Assembly (NCBI RefSeq): GCF_036785885.1
Contig: NC_092322.1
Location: forward strand, 16,576,466 to 16,640,465
Reading direction: 5' to 3'
Length of the DNA: 64,000 nt
Source of the DNA: Coffea arabica
Lineage: Eukaryota > Streptophyta > Magnoliopsida > Gentianales > Rubiaceae
Numbering within the stretch: position 1 is the first letter of the stretch; each line of letters begins with the position of its first letter. Of this stretch, positions 1 to 10,024 are shown piece after piece. A program made the position numbers and the translations under genes. The notes below the pieces were generated by a model. That model saw only the letters and a list, made by a program, of their open reading frames with translations, was not told the origin of the DNA and did not search any database.

Positions 1-1
1 A

Positions 2-2826
2 GTGATGATCTCCGCGGGTTTATTAAAAATTCAGGAAGACAAACTAATTCAAGTTCTTAGAGAACATAAACAGGCGATAGGATGCACCATCGCCGATATC
101 AAAAAAATTAGCTCCGCGGTGTGTATGTATCGGATTCAACTCGAAAAGGGTGCTAAACCCGTGCAGCAGGCTCAACGGAGGTTAAATCCTCTCATGATGG
201 AGGTCGTAAAAAAAGAGATTCTAAAACTGTTGGATGTGGGAATTATATTCGTAATATTAGATAGCTCATAGGTGAATCCAATACAGGTGGTCCCGAAAAA
301 GACAGGGGTGACGGTAGAATCAAATCAAGAGGGTGAGCTCATGCTAGTTTGAAAGCCAACTGGATGGCGGCAGTGTATCGACTATCAGAAATTAAACACG
401 GTCACAAAAAAAGACCATTTTTCTCTTCTTTTTATTGATCAAATGATAGAACGATTAGCATGTTAAGTTTACTATTATTTTTTGGATGAATTTTTAGATT
501 ATTTCTAAATTGCTATCGCACCCGAGAACCAGGAGAAGACCACCTTCATGTGCCTGTTTGGAACATTTACATACAGACGAATGCCATTCTGATTGTGCAA
601 TGCGCCTATCACCTTCCAAAGATGCATGGTAAGCATTTTTTAGGAGTACATTGAGAAGATTATTGAGATTTTCATGAACGATTTCAGCGTATATGGTGAA
701 AGTTTTGATAACTATCTAGATAACCTGAAATTAATCTTAGTAAGGTGTATAGAAGTTAATCCCGTGTTTAATTGAAAAAATGTCACTTTATGGTCGAACA
801 CGGGATAGTTTTGGGTCATGTAGTATCCTCTAGGGGTATTAAGGTTGATAAGGTAAAAATGGACGTTATATCTACTTTACCTTATCTCGCGAGTATGCGG
901 GAAGTGCGTTATATTTTTTGGGTCACGCAGGTTTCTATCGAAAGTTCATTAAAGATTTCTCGAAAATTGGCGCACTATTGTTCCAACTTTTACCAAAAAA
1001 TGTGACCTTCGCATTTGATGAAACATGCATGGAGGCGTTTGATAAGTTGAAAGATCTATTGACCTCGTCATCTATTATCCAACCCCTCGACTGGAATCTA
1101 CCATTCGAGATCATTTGCGACGCCAGCGATTATGTGATAGGCGCAGTGCTGAGTCAAAGAGTGGGAAGAGCAACTCATACTATTTATTATGCGTCTCGAG
1201 CCTTGAACGGAGTTCAATTGAACTTTCCAACTACCAAAAAGGAGCTTTTGGCTGTTGTTTTTACTTTAGAAAAATTTCGGCCATACTTATTAGGTGTTAA
1301 AGTCATTGTATTTTCTAATCATGCAGCGTTGCGATATCTGTTGACCAAGAAAGATGCAAAATCGTGACTGATAAGGTGGACATTGTTGCTACAAGAATTC
1401 GACATGGAGATCAAAGATAAGAAATGGGCGAAAAATCTAGTGGCGGATCACTTGAGTCGAGTACAAGTTGTCGAGGACGACCTCTCACTGAGAGAAGCTT
1501 TCCCCGATGAGCATTTATTCTCTGTTAATTTATTTCTACCTTGGTATGCAGATATTGTTAACTTTTTAGTCACTGACAAGTTCCTTGCGGGATGGCCCAA
1601 AACAAAGATGAACAAATTGAAGAGTGATGCAAAGTATTACATCTGGAATAATCCTTACCTCTGAAAGCGTGGTGCCGACCAAGTCATCAGAAGATATGTA
1701 AGTGAGAATGAATTTAACTCAATATTTACCTATTGTCACTCATTTGCATGTGGAGGTCATTTCAGACCAAAGAGAACGGTTCGTAAAGTGTTGGAGAATG
1801 GTTTCTATTGGCCGACCCTCTTAAAGGACGCCTACTCATTTTGTAAGTCTTGTGATAAATGTGAACGAGTAGGAAGTCTCTCTCGTAAGGATCAAATGAC
1901 TCAAACCCCAATGATTTTCGTTGAAATTTTTTACGTTTGGGGTATCGACTTTATGAATCTTTTTCCTTCATCTTTTGATTTTTTGTATATATTGCTTGCA
2001 ATAGACTATATTTCGAAATAGGTGGAAGCAAAGACCACCCATACTAATGATTCTAAAGTGGTTACAGAATTCGTCAAATCTAATATTTTTGTCCGCTTTG
2101 GGATGCTGTGAGCCATTATAAGTGATCGGAATAGCCATTTTGCAACAAGACGATTGCGGCAATTTTTAGGAGATACGGTGTCTTGCATAAACTCTTCATA
2201 TCCTACCATCCTCAAATAAACGGTCAGGTGGAAGCATCGAACCGAGAGATCAAGTCGATTTTAGAGAAAATGATGCGATCCGATAGAAAGGATTGGAGTA
2301 TGAAACTAGAAGATGCATTATGGGCATATAGAACGGCGTACAAGACACCTATTGGCATATCCCCTTATCGGTTGGTATTTGAGAAACCATATCGTCTTCC
2401 AGTCGAGTTTGAGTATAGAGCATTTTGGACAGTCAAACAATGCAATATGGACATTGAGGAGGGTGAAACTCAAAGGAAGTTGCAGCTACAAGAGTTGGAG
2501 GAAATTCGAAATGAAGCATACAAAAATGCTGTGATTTATAAGGAGAAAAATAAGATGTTTTATGACCAACAAATTTTAGGATTACATTCGTCTGAGGGCA
2601 AAAAGTTCTACTGTATCGCTAGAAATTGAAACTATTTTCAGGTAAATTACGTTCTTGTTGGATCGGTCCTTTTGTTGTGACTAATGTCTTTCACTATGAT
2701 ACAGTGGAGATCCAAAGTTTGAAAACGGAGAAAAATTTTGTGCTGAATGGTCACCGTCTCAAGCCATATTATGAAAGGTTTCCAATTGAACGAGTGGAGA
2801 TGATGCAACTAAAAGACCCAACTTGA
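2..2826 (+). pseudogene. Ty3/gypsy pol remnant (RT, RNase H, integrase)
   Basis: Translated fragments line up in polyprotein order across shifting frames. Reverse transcriptase N-terminal part is at 2-271; the RT core at about 290-900 is badly eroded. RNase H is at 918-1367, with the first acidic site visible in ICDASDY and ELLAVV further on; the later SDHAAL-type site reads SNHAAL, so an aspartate has become asparagine. A linker and the integrase zinc-binding region (CKSC..C) lie at 1383-1890. The integrase core is at 1900-2600, with aspartates in GIDFM and SDRN and the glutamate in SNREIK. The C-terminal SH3-like part is at 2626-2826. In-frame stops and frameshifts occur between nearly all blocks. 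It is a dead copy, certain as to family. Confidence 0.92.
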
Positions 2827-3005
2827 TTAGTTTAAGCGAATTTTGGGCCACGTCTGGCTGAAAACGTTAAAGAGAGGCATTTTTTGGGAGGCAACCCAAA
2901 TATTAGTTTTGTTTATTTTTTTCATTGTTCAATACTTTAAATTTGTCGTTTTTCACTTGGGTACTAATTGATTTTGATATTTTCCTCAATTGTGACCAAG
3001 ACAGA

Positions 3006-3312
3006 TAATCTTGGCATGGCCACGCGAGGAGGACACGCGTTAATCTTATAAGTCCCGGCCTCATGGTCAGGAGACTTTTACCAATCTTGGCGTACCCACA
3101 CCATATTTGAAATGTAGGCAGGCCAAGGAATCTTGGCGTGCCTACGCAAGGAGGGAAAGTGTTAATTTGCAAAAAAAAATCACCTCAGGATCAGATTACT
3201 TTTCCAAAACTTGGTGTGCTCATTCCATATTGGTAAAACCTCAACATTTCGTGACGTTGGCAGGAAATGGAATCATGGCGTGCCTAGGCGAGAAGGGCAC
3301 GCGTTAAATTGC
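3006..3312 (+). repeat. Three degenerate tandem repeats inside the retrotransposon
   Basis: A core reading roughly ATCTTGGCGTGCC followed by ACGCGAGGAGG and GTTAAT recurs at about 3006, 3128 and 3269, spaced about 122 and 140 bases. The sequence between cores is also similar. The block lies between the pol end and the env-like frame. Short tandem arrays in this part of Athila/Tat elements are known; the arrangement here is seen directly. Confidence 0.7.
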
Positions 3313-4187
3313 AAAAAGTAGCTCCCAAGAGCCGCTGTTGCTATCCGCGTGCCACCCGCAGGCCGAGACCCACCGCCGCCTCCCTCGCATCTCTTTCTCC
3401 TCGCACCCCTCCACCACATGCCACCGCAGCCTTCTCCTTCTGCGTGCCGCTAGCCTTCAAGCCTGCCAGCACACGACGCCATCCTTGCTCAGTTCGTCGC
3501 ACGCTGCGCCTCCTGGCCTCGCCGTGATCCGCCACTAGCTCTCTCTCTCTCTCACCACGGTAGAGGTACCATTCTTACCTATTACCTGCTTATTTGGAGC
3601 ATCAATTGCTGGGTTTGGTTGTTGGACTCAATAAAGGAGTCCTCTACTAGAATTTATTTGCGTTAAATTGCATTGATGGAGATTGTCTGAATATTGATTA
3701 CACTGTTGATTGGCTTGGGCATTTGTTTAGTTTATTGGTTTATGGGAGTATTTGACGATTCAATTTAGAGACCACAACCTTTATTTCGTTAATTTTTGCG
3801 ATAAACACAGTGCTATCCCTGGGTTCTTTGATTCGTCTGTTCAATAGATTGTCAATCCTCTGTTGATTTTTTGTGGGCGTTACAATTCCTGTTGATTGAG
3901 TTGATATTTGAGAGATACCTCTAACAGTTGTTTTACTTGTTAAAATTGGTTGCATTCAATTGCTTTGTTGGGGTCATCTACCTCTCGACTGAGAGCTGAG
4001 TTTGGGAGTTTACCGATTCTATTAGAGCTTCTGTTGCGCTTTTGGTTGAATTACTTTTGCTTCTGCCTTTTCAACTAGGAGATACCAGTGCTTGTTGGGT
4101 TGATTGTTGACTGCACTACAGGATATTGATTTCTATGGATTTGCATTTACTTGTTCCTCTATCTGTTAGCAATTTTGTTTATGTTGC
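3313..4187 (+). other. Retrotransposon non-coding leader with C-rich block
   Basis: Between the tandem repeats and the env-like frame, 3340-3535 is C/G-rich with many CG dinucleotides, unlike its AT-rich surroundings. It ends in a (CT)n run at 3537-3553. The rest is T-rich and could act as intron or leader for a spliced env-like message (inference). The short open frames here are low-complexity Pro/Arg/Ser/His reading and I do not call them genes. Confidence 0.5.
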
Positions 4188-5420
4188 TTGGGTTGTCTGT
4201 TAGCGACAATGGTGAGACCAAAGCCCTATTCTAGGTCTAGGACCTCTCGATCTCAGCCTACCCCAATCCAACCCACTATTCCTGCCTCTGATCCCTCACA
4301 CGTCCCTTTTTTCTCGGGCAAGCGAGCTTGCCTTGGTAGGCAGAAGGGGGTCCATATTTCCGACCCTTCATATTTTGCAGGTAACTTGACCTTCACCAAG
4401 GCCGCCGACAAGCAACGATATGCTGTTTGTTGTGAACGCCGGATTATCCTCTATCAATTTCTGGACACCGCCACTATGAGTATTCTGAATATTAGGGTTG
4501 ACTTTGATTGCTTGTTCACAACTATTGGGTGGCGCCCCTATGCTAATATTGTTGACTGTCCAGCATTTGTTGAGTTGGTTAGGGAGTTTTATGCCACATT
4601 TGAGTTCAACTTTCCCACCGGTTATACAGTCTCTACCCCAAACGTCATCCATTTTCGGTTAATAGGTCAGGAGTTCCATCACTGAATTACTGATTTTAAC
4701 CTGACCTTTGGTTTCATTGATAGGGTCTCCACAGACTCTCGTAAATATGCTGAGAGTGCTTGTGACTACGTAGAACCCTTCTTCTCCTGCTATGGATATA
4801 TTTGGGAGGATATATCCATCGACGGTGCTAATTACGACCCTTGTCAGTCCAAGAGTTCCTATCTAAAGGACCCGACATCTCGTTACATCCAACGTTTCTT
4901 GGCCTATAATTTCTCGGGTAAGTGGGATAGTTCGAAAATTTTGTCTAAATCTAAATTCTTCTTTATTTGGTGCATGCACAACAACATTAAGATTAATTTG
5001 AGGTGCTAGCTCGCTTCTCAATTCAAGTCTGTTTTGACTAAAAAGAAGCGCTCCTTGATTCTTGGGTCATATATTACCCATTTGACTATTAATCTGTATT
5101 TGCTTAATCTTTCTAATCATGATTTGTATATAGCCTGTCAAATAGAGTTCTTAGACATTCTTTACTTGTAAACGATGGGTATGGTCAGGGAGGGTGATGG
5201 CGGGTGGGAGATTACCCCCTCGGGGCCGACTCGCGTCCCTTCTCGACACTCTTCTGCCCGTTCCTCCTCTGCTAGCACTGATCCGAGCCTGTCTACTTCT
5301 GTCCCGCCTCCTCCAACCCCAGGGGCTGATGACTGGCACCAATTCCGGACACAAGTTCAAAATCTGGAGGCTCGGATGACCAATATTGATGCCAATGTGG
5401 CCATATGGTGCAGAATCTAG
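4188..5420 (+). pseudogene. env-like ORF of the Athila-type element, three in-frame stops
   Basis: One frame runs from 4188 (or the second Met near 4209) to a stop at about 5418-5420 and is broken only at TGA 4683-4685, TAG 5007-5009 and TAA 5169-5171. There are no frameshifts. The first part (about 165 aa) has a basic Ser/Pro-rich start and then the conserved region found in plant transposon proteins that sit between pol and the 3' LTR. The last part (5175-5420) is a Ser/Pro-rich linker followed by a probable coiled coil. I see no clear signal peptide. Its function is unknown in the family; the env-like label rests on position only. The intact frame apart from point stops suggests this part decayed more slowly than pol. 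Confidence 0.7.
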
Positions 5421-6493
5421 CAGCATTTTTGCACCACACGGGTTTTCCACCTCCTTTTTCGCACTCGCCCACTGATGTGACCCACCACGATCCCCATGAT
5501 TTCAGAGAAATTCCGTTGTCCTTCTTCTTGCTTTTGCTGTTTATTTGTTACATTGCGGACAACGTGACATTCAGGTGTGAGGGGAATTCGACAGGTGCCT
5601 CTTTAATTTTTTACTTTTCTTACTACTTATCTTGTGATCAACAATTGCCTGGCAACTCATTCTTCTATTGCTAAATGTGATTTATTCTGTGAATTTAGCT
5701 TCGGTTGCAAGCTTGAGTATATTGTCTTGGTGAATACCGTGAGTTTAATGACTTTGTGCAAATTGTGGTTAACTTGTTTAGGCAATGTCAATATTTTCCT
5801 AGCAACTGTTGTGTGGATGGATCGACTGTTGATCTTAGTTCTCCATGTTTAGGAGACGACATGGATTATGATCTTTAATTGTCTGGTATTTTGGTGTTTT
5901 GTTGTGAATAACATATAGCTATACTCCGCTAGTGTCGTCACCCAGTAACCGAGAGTTTTCACCACAAGTGTTGATTCTTGTGTCAACAAATGACGATATC
6001 TATGAGTAGGTAGTCCTGAAGTGGTGAAATGTTGAGTAACTGGGCTCTTTCATCTACAAAATGTCAAGGTTCACGTCAAAAGACTTGAATAACTTTGGAC
6101 TAAGCATTTATTCATTCAAAAGAGAAGAAAAACAAAGAAAACAAAAAAAAAGAGAAAAAAAAAAGAGAAAAGAAACAAATGTAAAAAATATGTAAGCATA
6201 TGATTATGTTGGCCCGCTGATCCTTGGTTTCCAATGTTGAAATTTTGGTTGCCAGTTGGACCAATTGCTGACTGTTGCTAGTTTAATATTTTGCTTTCCT
6301 AGACGAGTTAGACATGAATTGGACAAGTCTGATTTCAGGAGCTAACTAGGAGGATTGTGTCTTGACACTTATCCACTGAACCTTGATTTTGGTGTAAGCA
6401 CAGCTTTGCAATAGATGACGTGAGAGCTGACCATTGTTTGAGTTTAGTTGTTCTCATACTTGAGGACAAACATGATTTAGGTATGGGGAGAAT
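5421..6493 (+). other. Retrotransposon 3' untranslated stretch with A/G tract and polypurine tract
   Basis: T-rich non-coding sequence runs to about 6110. A long adenine/guanine tract follows at 6112-6190. The short purine run TGGGGAGAA at 6484-6492 lies directly before the LTR and is the expected plus-strand primer site. No gene is supported here. Confidence 0.6.
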
Positions 6494-7834
6494 TGATATG
6501 GCGTAATTTGTTATTAATTTTATGGTTAATTTCCCTTTTTGCCATTGCCAGATATTGTTTTAAATGCTAACATATACTTATATTTGGTATTTGGACCTAA
6601 TTTCAGGAAGTGGAGCAGAAAAGTGCTAAAAAGGGAGATCTTCTTGAGAGAATGCTTTGCACGTGGAAAGCTTCCAAGATATTTACAAATCTGGCGCCAC
6701 ATTGTGCTACAACAGAGTCCTTTCCTTTTGCTGACTAGGAGTTTACTAGTATTAGGGAGTTTTAAGTATTAGGAAACAGAAGACAAGGAACATTTGATAG
6801 TGCTTTACAAATTGTTTTTTTTCCTTATTTGGAGGGGCCCAACTAGAAAAAAGGCTGGTGATTGTTTAGATTAAGGACAACTTCGTTCTTTTGTTTTTTT
6901 GGTCCCGTTTCTTCGTTTCTTTGTTTTTGGCTTCTTCCGTTCTTGCTATTAGGCCAACAGAAAAACAGTTTTTATTCTGGATTTGTATTAGAGAAAAGGA
7001 GACGTTTTCGAAATCAATTAAATTGCATGAAAATTTTTTTATGAGGCGTGGCTAAGTTTTTCATCTAGTGAAGGATCAACGCAATGATGCAGTCCCGAAT
7101 ATCTGTGAGATCGAATTAGTTTTCATGCGTTCCTTAATCTATTGATATATATACATTTTCTATTTGAATTTTTATGAGATTATTTTGTTAATTGGATGTC
7201 AAGGGTCCGATATTCAAGATAACTTGTTAATCTCCTGCTAAATTAATCAATTAAATTCGTAATTGTTTAATCGATTAATATCAGTGGCAACTAGCGTTTA
7301 TACATACTAGGGAAACATGCGATCTGATCTAAATAACCCTCGTAGCGTGTTATTCATTAGGGTTAGGCTTTTCTAACTCTTAATGCAATTAGAGGATTAA
7401 CTCCTACGGTTGTACCTAGGAGTGCTTCCTGATTAGGGATAATTAATGGTCGTGCCTTGGTTATCAATAAACTAAGGAAAAACTGGTCATCAGAGTTTGT
7501 TGGCGATTATAACTAATCTATTAACAAATTAAGTGAACCTCCATTGCATCAATGATCGGATGAATGGATTGCGTCTGAGAAGTTGTATCCTTGGCTAGAA
7601 TTTATCTATTTTTTATTTAATTCCTGTCTACATTCGTATTAGTTAATTGTTTGTTTTTGGTTGAATTGCTTAATTGTTTTTAGCTTGATTCCGATAAAAC
7701 CCCCATTGCCAATTGGAACTTTAAAGAAACAAATATCCCCAGTTCCTGAGGATACGACCCTGCTTATCACTATCTACAAAAATCATATTTTGTTTGAGCA
7801 GACATTTATTATTGCACAGACTCGACACCTATCA
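6494..7834 (+). repeat. 3' long terminal repeat (1341 bp)
   Basis: The left edge TGATA at 6494-6498 follows the purine tract, and the right edge TATCA at 7830-7834 is its exact inverted partner, the normal TG..CA ends of an LTR. A TATATATA run near 7145 may be the promoter core (inference). The other LTR is outside the window, so identity between LTRs and insertion age cannot be judged. Confidence 0.8.
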
Positions 7835-7839
7835 AACAT

Positions 7840-8355
7840 TAAGGCTCAGATTTGTTTGTGATGAAACCATAGGGACTAAAAAAGAAACCATACTTAATGC
7901 CAAATATTATAGATCAGATTTGCTTTCGTTGAAATGTTACAGATTTAAATCGCACAAGTACCAAATATTGAGAATCAAAACTGCATATCTCCTTATTGCA
8001 CTATGTACACTCTTAATTTTGAAGGCGATTGCAAATAAACATCATTGGTTCATTTTTATGCACACAAAGTCTAAAATTCTTCTTTTGATTTCAAATAATA
8101 CTTCATTTCATAGTGTATGTCTTTTTGGTTCAAAGTAGAGCATAACTAATCACTTCACAGAGTTAGGGGACAATATAAAGAGACAAAGTGGAATTTCTCC
8201 TACTTTATCTAATAAGAAATGTTATTGACTAGGCTTAAACCCAATTAAGGCTTGACCTGTTCACATGTATAATTATATGTAATATACATATAATTGCATA
8301 TTAAATGATATATATAATATATAATTATACATATTATAACATTAAAATATTAATA
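7840..8355. other. AT-rich intergenic stretch, no gene seen
   Basis: Short open frames here (up to 114 aa) have the composition of random AT-rich DNA. The end of the stretch, from about 8270, is almost pure A/T with many TATA-like palindromes. Confidence 0.5.
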
Positions 8356-9024
8356 CTTTATATACAAATTCATAATAATTCATAAATATTAATATATTAT
8401 ATATAATTATGTAGTAGTTAATAATAAGCTTGGATCAAACCTGATATAAGCCCAAATTTCATATTAAATGATGAGCCGAAAAGCCTAAAAACCCCATTTA
8501 TGTTAAAGCTTGGGAATGTCAAGAACGGTTCATAGAGCCCAATTGACTTTCCCAAACCTAGCAACGAGAAGAACTCTTTTGACCACTTGACAAATGCTAA
8601 TAATATTAAATACATGTCCTGACTACCTTGTTAATGAAAAAAAAAAAAAGAATAGAGCAAAAAATCAGACTATATATAGCAAGGAAATATTAGAAGGTTT
8701 TGACTTATTTAAATAATAATGGAGTTTATACTCATTGGTTGAGTCACTTCACTTACAAGATGCAAGTTTGATTAACCAAAGATGAGGTTGAGTGTCACTT
8801 TCTATCCTCTTGAGGGAGGGAGGGAGGGAGGGAGGGAGATGATGGCTACTTTGATTTGTGATTCTTTAAGAGTCACGTTGAGACTTTTTAGATTCACAAA
8901 ATTGGTTAAAACGCGATAAATAACAAAGTATAACCTTACTTAACAACTTGGTAAAACAAACAAAAGAAAAAAAATCATACTTTTTTTTTAGCTTAAAAAA
9001 AATCATACTTGATGTCTGCATGTT
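8356..9024. repeat. 0.67-kb dispersed repeat unit, copy 1 (uninterrupted)
   Basis: Its first 393 bases match 9402-9795 and its last about 275 bases match 13309-13567, both in the same orientation with scattered substitutions. It includes a poly(A) run near 8638-8650 and a (GGGA)n run at about 8815-8838. A stretch around 8735-8775 resembles the internal A and B boxes of tRNA-derived SINEs, but no full SINE can be defined. No coding capacity. Confidence 0.75.
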
Positions 9025-9401
9025 GAGCAACCTCAAATTCGTCAATTTAAATGATTTTTGTCGATTTTTCACATTAGTTCAAACTACGAGGTACTAGATT
9101 GTATGATTTAAAATTATAAGGGACTTTTTCTGTAGATTTATTTAATCACATGGGAACTATTCTGTATTATAATTCTATGAGTGTAAAAGTATATCAATTA
9201 AAAATTTGTTTGTTTTCAATACAAATACTCGCAAAAGAAGCACATAAATTCCAAATTCATTATTTGGACGATTTCTGTCACTTTTTTAAATTAGTCCAAA
9301 TCATGAAGTACCGAAGTGTATGTTTTGAAACTATAGCCTATATAAGATATTTCTTTATGTTCGCATAACTTCAAGGAGATTTTCTACATTTTACCGTAGT
9401 T
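9025..9401. other. Spacer between repeat copies, no gene seen
   Basis: AT-rich. It contains two loosely similar passages, at about 9040-9110 and 9255-9335, suggesting another old internal duplication. Nothing coding. Confidence 0.4.
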
Positions 9402-9795
9402 CTTTATATACAAATTCATAATAATTCCTAAATATTAATATATTATATATAATTATGCAGTTAATAATGAGTTTGAATTGAACCCAATATAAGCCCAAAT
9501 TCATATTAAATGATGAGTTACAAAGCCCGAAAACCCGAAAGCCCCATTTATATTTTAAACCTTGGGTAGTACAGTTCATAAAGCCCGACTGACTCTCTTG
9601 AACCTAGTAACAAGAACTCTTTTAATCACTTGATCAACGCTAATAATCTTAGATACATGTATTGACTACCTTGTTAATGGAAAAAAAAAAAAAAAGAGAA
9701 TAGAGCAAAAATTCGGACTATATGTGGCAAGGAAAATTAGAAGGTTTTGACTTTTTAAAATGATAATGGAGCTTATACTCATTGGTTGAGTCACT
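9402..9795. repeat. Dispersed repeat unit, copy 2, left part
   Basis: It matches 8356-8748 along its whole length. Similarity stops abruptly after GAGTCACT at 9795, where copy 1 carries straight on. The missing continuation is found at 13309-13567, so this copy appears to have been opened by an insertion of about 3.5 kb. Confidence 0.75.
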
Positions 9796-10021
9796 CCCAT
9801 AACTCAGAAGTTTCTTAAGACTTAAATTCATTCTGAATTATATCTTGTTTTTCCGTTGAAATTTCACTGATTTCATTATAAAATAAAGGAAATGAATAAT
9901 TGAACGGTTGATTATTATTATTATTTTTTGGTCGTCTTAATTTTTGCCTCTCCAAGGTTGAGGAGAAAGGAAGCTTGGCAGGCAGAGAGGCGTGCCATGA
10001 GAGACCCGACCCCAAAAAGAC
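9796..10021. other. Left flank of the Harbinger-like element, no gene seen
   Basis: It lies between the break in repeat copy 2 and the TAA target duplication. It contains an (ATT)n run near 9910-9925. Not coding, and no terminal repeat recognised at its left edge. Confidence 0.4.
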
Positions 10022-10024
10022 TAA

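Larger units (their letters stand above)
1..7834 (+). mobile_element. Athila-type Ty3/gypsy LTR retrotransposon, 3' part, decayed
   Basis: Order seen: pol remains (reverse transcriptase, RNase H, integrase) at 1-2826, a non-coding stretch with tandem repeats, an env-like reading frame at 4188-5420, an A/G-rich tract, a purine tract and a 3' LTR ending at 7834. The 5' LTR, gag and protease lie beyond the left edge. An extra open frame between integrase and 3' LTR and the wording of the integrase region fit the Athila clade rather than chromoviruses; this clade call is from memory of the family. Pol is split over all three frames by stops and indels, so the copy cannot move by itself. The bases after the LTR (AACAT) would be the 3' target duplication, but its 5' partner is outside the window. 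Confidence 0.9.

Noticed and set aside
3309..3538. Three overlapping frames of 64-72 aa in the C-rich block
   Set aside because: All three arise from CpG-rich composition within the retrotransposon; no conserved protein.
7794..8138. 114-aa open frame on the + strand
   Set aside because: Starts inside the LTR end and continues into AT-rich DNA; composition is random.
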